A DNA stretch of 64,000 bases from Microbacterium lushaniae (lineage in GTDB: Bacteria; Actinomycetota; Actinomycetes; Actinomycetales; Microbacteriaceae). A model generated the notes under the pieces. It was not told the origin of the DNA. It searched no databases and was given only the letters and a program-made list of their open reading frames with translations. The stretch is from the NCBI RefSeq assembly GCF_008727775.1, contig NZ_CP044232.1, positions 2,232,001 through 2,296,000 of the forward strand, written 5' to 3'. Shown one piece after another: positions 61,315 through 64,000 of this stretch; the first letter of the stretch is position 1; every line of letters begins with the position of its first letter. The position numbers and the translations under genes are program-made.

Positions 61315-61385
61315 GTCTTCAGGTTACCCGCCGCGCCTCGGCGATCGGCGGGAAGTCGCCGCGTAGGCTGTCCGGGGAGGTCGGC

Positions 61386-62024
61386 ATGAGCGGAACAGAG
61401 GCGAATCAGCGGTTCGTTCTCGAGGCGACGGTGGAGCCCGAGCACATCGCCCGGGCGCGCGCGCACGCCCTCGAACTGGGCGCCGACCCGATCAGCCCGC
61501 CCATCGGCGCGCAGATCGCCGTCCTGGCCGCCGCGTCCCGGGCTCTGAACATCGTGGAGATCGGCACCGGCGGCGGCGTCTCAGGCCTGTGGCTCCTGCA
61601 CGGTTCGCCCCGTGCGACGCTCACCACCATCGACAGCGAGCCCGAGCACCTCGGTGCCGCGCGCGCGGCGTTCGCCGAGGCCCGCATCCCGGCGGCGCGA
61701 GCGCGCTTCATCACCGGGCGGGCCTCAGACGTGCTCCCCCGGATGAACGAGGCGTCCTACGACATCGTCTTCGTCGATGCCGAGCCCGAGGGCGTCATCG
61801 AGTACGTCGAGCACGGGCTGCGACTCATCCGCGCCGGGGGGACCGTGCTCGTGCCGCGCGTCCTGGCCGGCGGCGCCGTGGCCGACCCGGTGCGTCGCGA
61901 CCCCATCACGACGGCCTACCGGTCGCTCATCCAGGAGACGCAGTCCTCGCCCGCCGTCATCGGCGCGCTCTCCACCTCCGCCGAAGGCCTGCTGCAGCTG
62001 ACCACGATCGCAGAGGGCCGCTGA
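61386..62024 (+). CDS. O-methyltransferase (family 3)
   Basis: A 212-residue SAM-dependent methyltransferase of the catechol/caffeoyl-CoA O-methyltransferase type. Motif I is IVEIGTGGGVSGLWLL, the acidic post-I residue is in TTIDSEPEHLGAARAAF, and the metal-binding region is DIVFVDAEPEGVIEYVEHGLRLIRAGGTVLVPR. In place of the LW.G.V motif of many family members it has VLAGGAVADPVRRDP. GGGGAGG precedes the ATG. The mycobacterial homologue lies near tatB-related genes as well. Confidence 0.9.
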   Translation: MSGTEANQRFVLEATVEPEHIARARAHALELGADPISPPIGAQIAVLAAASRALNIVEIGTGGGVSGLWLLHGSPRATLTTIDSEPEHLGAARAAFAEARIPAARARFITGRASDVLPRMNEASYDIVFVDAEPEGVIEYVEHGLRLIRAGGTVLVPRVLAGGAVADPVRRDPITTAYRSLIQETQSSPAVIGALSTSAEGLLQLTTIAEGR

Positions 62025-62030
62025 CGCAGA

Positions 62031-62060
62031 AACGGCCGGCTCCCGAAGGAACCGGCCGTT
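62031..62060. terminator. Bidirectional hairpin terminator
   Basis: AACGGCCGG and CCGGCCGTT pair (9 bp), with an inner TCC/GGA extension across one mismatch. It lies 6 bp after the O-methyltransferase stop and 25 bp before the convergent DUF3117 stop, so it can serve both. Confidence 0.75.
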
Positions 62061-62084
62061 CGCACGCAGTGGGGATGTCAGGCG

Positions 62085-62255
62085 TCACGCGCCGACGACA
62101 CCGCCCAGCACGTCGTAGAGTTCTTTGGCTTCGGCGTCGTTCACCGAAACGACGAGACGGCCCCCGCCCTCGAGCGGGACGCGGACGATGATGAGGCGCC
62201 CCTCCTTCACAGCCTCCATCGGTCCGTCACCGGTTCTCGGCTTCATGGCTGCCAT
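62085..62255 (-). CDS. DUF3117 domain-containing protein
   Basis: A 56-residue protein highly conserved across Actinobacteria, MAAMKPRTGDGPMEAVKEGR at the start and RLVVSVNDAEAKELYDVL near the end. Function unknown. ATG 62255 has AAGGGAG about 7 nt upstream, and a TAAACT hexamer (62292-62287) is a plausible -10. The start upstream of this is not supported by the family. Confidence 0.92.
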   Translation of the reverse strand: MAAMKPRTGDGPMEAVKEGRLIIVRVPLEGGGRLVVSVNDAEAKELYDVLGGVVGA

Positions 62256-62340
62256 TGCGGGCTCCCTTTCGTCATAGGTCGCTCCTAGTTTATCGTGCGA
62301 GCCGCGTCCGGTGGGCACGTTGTACTCGGGCGCGGCGGCC

Positions 62341-63549
62341 TCAGGGGATCTGCCAGTACGCGTTACCCAACGCGTACATGTTGTAGATCCACCACCACTG
62401 CCCCACCAGGCCCGCCGCCAGGACACCGATCCGCCAGGCCAGGGAGCGGGGGACGGCGAGGGCGCCGACCAGTGGCGCCAGGGGGAAGAGCAGCCGGAAG
62501 ATGCTCGACTGCGGGAAGAACACCGCCAGCAGGTACACGAGATAGGCCGCCGACCACAGCCGCACCTCCACGCCCAGACGGCGCACGTGCGGCTCGAACA
62601 GCAGGACGGCGGCCACCGCCACCACGAGCACAGCGAGCACCACGTACCCGGCGACCGTGTTCAGCCCCCACGCCTGGAACCAGAAGGCGGCGGCGGCGGG
62701 GAATCCCTCGAACGGGACGAAGACCCCGGATGCATCGGGGATCCAGTTGCGCCGCCACGCCAGCTCGGTCGCGAGGTAGGCGCCCGGGTCGCCGGTGACG
62801 ATCGCGGCGATCCCCTGCCAGGCGAACCCCACCGCCGTGGCGAGGGCCCCGAGGGCGACGATGTGGACGATCTCCGTCACCGGCAACGGCTCCGCGCGCC
62901 GGCGGATCCATCGCCAGAGGCCGAACAGTCCGAGGAACAGGGCGAACGCGAGGATCCCGGGCCGCGTGAAGCCCATCACCGGCACGAGCGCATACAGCCA
63001 CGCGTAGCGCCGTTGCACGACGCACGTGAGGGCCAGCAGCAGCAGGAACACGAACAGCGCCTCGGCATAGGCGATCTGGAACAGCGCACCGAGCGGCCCT
63101 GCGGCGAAGAAGGCGACCGCCCACACGGATGCTGCCGGCCCCAGTCGCGCTCGCAGGAGCCGGTGCAGCGCCCAGCATGCGCCGTACCCGGCGATCAGGG
63201 AGATCACCACGGCCCCCGCTCCCCATGAGCCGAGCACCGCGCCCAGGCCCGCCGAGAAGTAGGCGTACAGCGGCATGAACGCCCACGCGTTCTCGGCGAC
63301 CGCACCGGATGCGGTCAGGGGCAACTCGGCGGGGTACCCGTTGACGGCGGCGTACCAGTACCACTGCCCGTCCCAGCCGATGGCCAGCTCGGCGATCGTG
63401 GCATCCGCGCCGAAACGCGACCCTTGGCCAGACAGTGCTGCGGCGAGGAGGAAGAACGCCGTCGTGACGACCCTCGCCGCGACGTAGACGACACCGACGA
63501 CTGCCGCGTCCGGCAGTCGGCGGCCCAGCGTCAGGACGCGCTCAGCCAC
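62341..63549 (-). CDS. PIG-V-like GT-C mannosyltransferase
   Basis: A 402-residue integral membrane protein with about ten hydrophobic segments. ELAIGWDGQWYWYAAVNGYP in the first periplasmic loop is the acidic catalytic motif of PIG-V/GT-C polyprenyl-phosphate-mannose-dependent transferases. ENAWAFMPLYAYFSAGL and FTRPGILAFALFLGL are also typical. The acceptor is unknown. GTG 63549 overlaps the end of dapE by 19 bp, so the genes are probably co-transcribed. Confidence 0.85.
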   Translation of the reverse strand: MAERVLTLGRRLPDAAVVGVVYVAARVVTTAFFLLAAALSGQGSRFGADATIAELAIGWDGQWYWYAAVNGYPAELPLTASGAVAENAWAFMPLYAYFSAGLGAVLGSWGAGAVVISLIAGYGACWALHRLLRARLGPAASVWAVAFFAAGPLGALFQIAYAEALFVFLLLLALTCVVQRRYAWLYALVPVMGFTRPGILAFALFLGLFGLWRWIRRRAEPLPVTEIVHIVALGALATAVGFAWQGIAAIVTGDPGAYLATELAWRRNWIPDASGVFVPFEGFPAAAAFWFQAWGLNTVAGYVVLAVLVVAVAAVLLFEPHVRRLGVEVRLWSAAYLVYLLAVFFPQSSIFRLLFPLAPLVGALAVPRSLAWRIGVLAAGLVGQWWWIYNMYALGNAYWQIP

Positions 63550-64000
63550 GCCCGCAGGCCGCGCTCGACCGACACGATCTGCGCCAGCGGCACGCGCTCC
63601 TGGTCGTGGTGGGCCAGATGCGGGTCGCCGGGTCCGTAGTTGACGGCCGGCACGCCCATCGCCGAGAAGCGCGCCACGTCGGTCCAGCCGTACTTGGGCT
63701 TGGGCTCGGCGCCCACGGCGGCGACGAACTCCTTCGCCAGCGGCGCGTCCAGGCCCGGACGGGCGCCGGGGGCGAGGTCGACCACCTCGACCTCGAAGCC
63801 GGCGAACACATCGCGCACGTGCTGGGTGGCGTCCTCGGCGCTGCGGCTGGGGGCGAAGCGGTAGTTCACCTCCACCTCGCACGCGTCGGGGATGACGTTG
63901 CCCGCGACGCCGCCGGAGATCCGCACGGCGTTCAGTCCCTCGCGGTAGACCAGGCCCTCGACCTCGACGTCGCGCGGCCGGTATTCCGCAAGGCGCGCGA
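63531..64000 (-). CDS. dapE: Succinyl-diaminopimelate desuccinylase, C-terminal part
   Basis: About 156 C-terminal residues; the N terminus lies beyond 64000. The dimerisation-domain region RISGGVAGNVIPDACEVEVNYRFAP, the catalytic-domain stretch KYGWTDVARFSAMGVPAVNYGPGDPHLAHHDQERVPL with its metal-binding His, and the final helix are as in M20 peptidase-family DapE. It releases succinate to give LL-diaminopimelate for lysine and peptidoglycan. Confidence 0.92.
   Translation of the reverse strand, partial: ARLAEYRPRDVEVEGLVYREGLNAVRISGGVAGNVIPDACEVEVNYRFAPSRSAEDATQHVRDVFAGFEVEVVDLAPGARPGLDAPLAKEFVAAVGAEPKPKYGWTDVARFSAMGVPAVNYGPGDPHLAHHDQERVPLAQIVSVERGLRAWLSAS

Overview
This is a 64 kb chromosomal segment of a very GC-rich actinobacterium. 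It most resembles the Microbacteriaceae (Microbacterium-like), judged from gene content and not from any search. Pointers are a decaprenoxanthin-type C50 carotenoid operon (crtE-B-I-Ye-Yf-Eb), actinobacterial single-domain families (DUF3039, DUF3107, DUF3117), Ku plus a Pol-PE-Lig LigD, AdnAB instead of RecBCD, and at least 17 genes whose start codon lies 6-7 nt behind a TANNNT-like hexamer, the signature of leaderless mRNAs. No insertion sequence, prophage, CRISPR array or integrase was seen, so the window looks like core genome.

Layout. 1-13 kb: tail of an unknown gene, tRNA-Leu(UAG), dedA, the divergent NHEJ pair ku/ligD, a CDF metal exporter, the rph-rdgB pair, murI and pncB back to back, a DUF3039 protein, and an ABC exporter whose ATPase has a roughly 300-residue disordered front end. 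13.4-21.6 kb: a surface-polymer region with a LicC-like nucleotidyltransferase, three CDP-glycerol glycerophosphotransferase-family proteins and a GT2 glycosyltransferase, plus a maltokinase-like enzyme. 21.7-25.9 kb: HtrA-type protease, PLP aminotransferase, nitrilase-fold amidohydrolase, a DUF6328 membrane protein and initiator tRNA-Met with a terminator. 26-32.1 kb: MarR regulator divergent from the tightly overlapped idi-crtE-crtB-crtI-crtYe-crtYf-crtEb operon, followed by a winged-helix regulator gene that has lost its wing. 32.6-52.5 kb: a block whose order matches, from memory, Mycobacterium tuberculosis Rv3193c-Rv3211: UPF0182, Lon-like PDZ protease, DUF2342 zincin, RRE/cyclodehydratase-like protein, uvrD2, nudC, adnB, adnA, DUF3107, ferritin-like protein, DEAD-box helicase. 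A kinase-fold protein with a degraded active site and a frameshift sits inside it. 52.5-64 kb: PHP phosphoesterase, EEP hydrolase, aminopeptidase P, alpha/beta hydrolase, an MgtE_N/CBS-DUF1003-Mrp operon, a tandem 142-bp intergenic repeat, tatB, O-methyltransferase, DUF3117, a PIG-V-like mannosyltransferase and the C-terminal part of dapE.

How the genes work together. Several sets are functional units: Ku/LigD (end joining), AdnA/AdnB with UvrD2 (end resection and recombination), the carotenoid operon under a probable GGPP-type MarR switch, the teichoic-acid-like polymer genes, and the Lon-like/HtrA/TatB envelope quality-control and export genes. The points most worth a second look are the 142-bp tandem repeat with internal inverted repeats, a Shine-Dalgarno-sequestering hairpin in front of the Lon-like protease gene, the pervasive leaderless start architecture, the wing-deleted regulator and the pseudokinase. 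Gene starts were chosen from start-codon context, so several differ from the longest possible reading frame.
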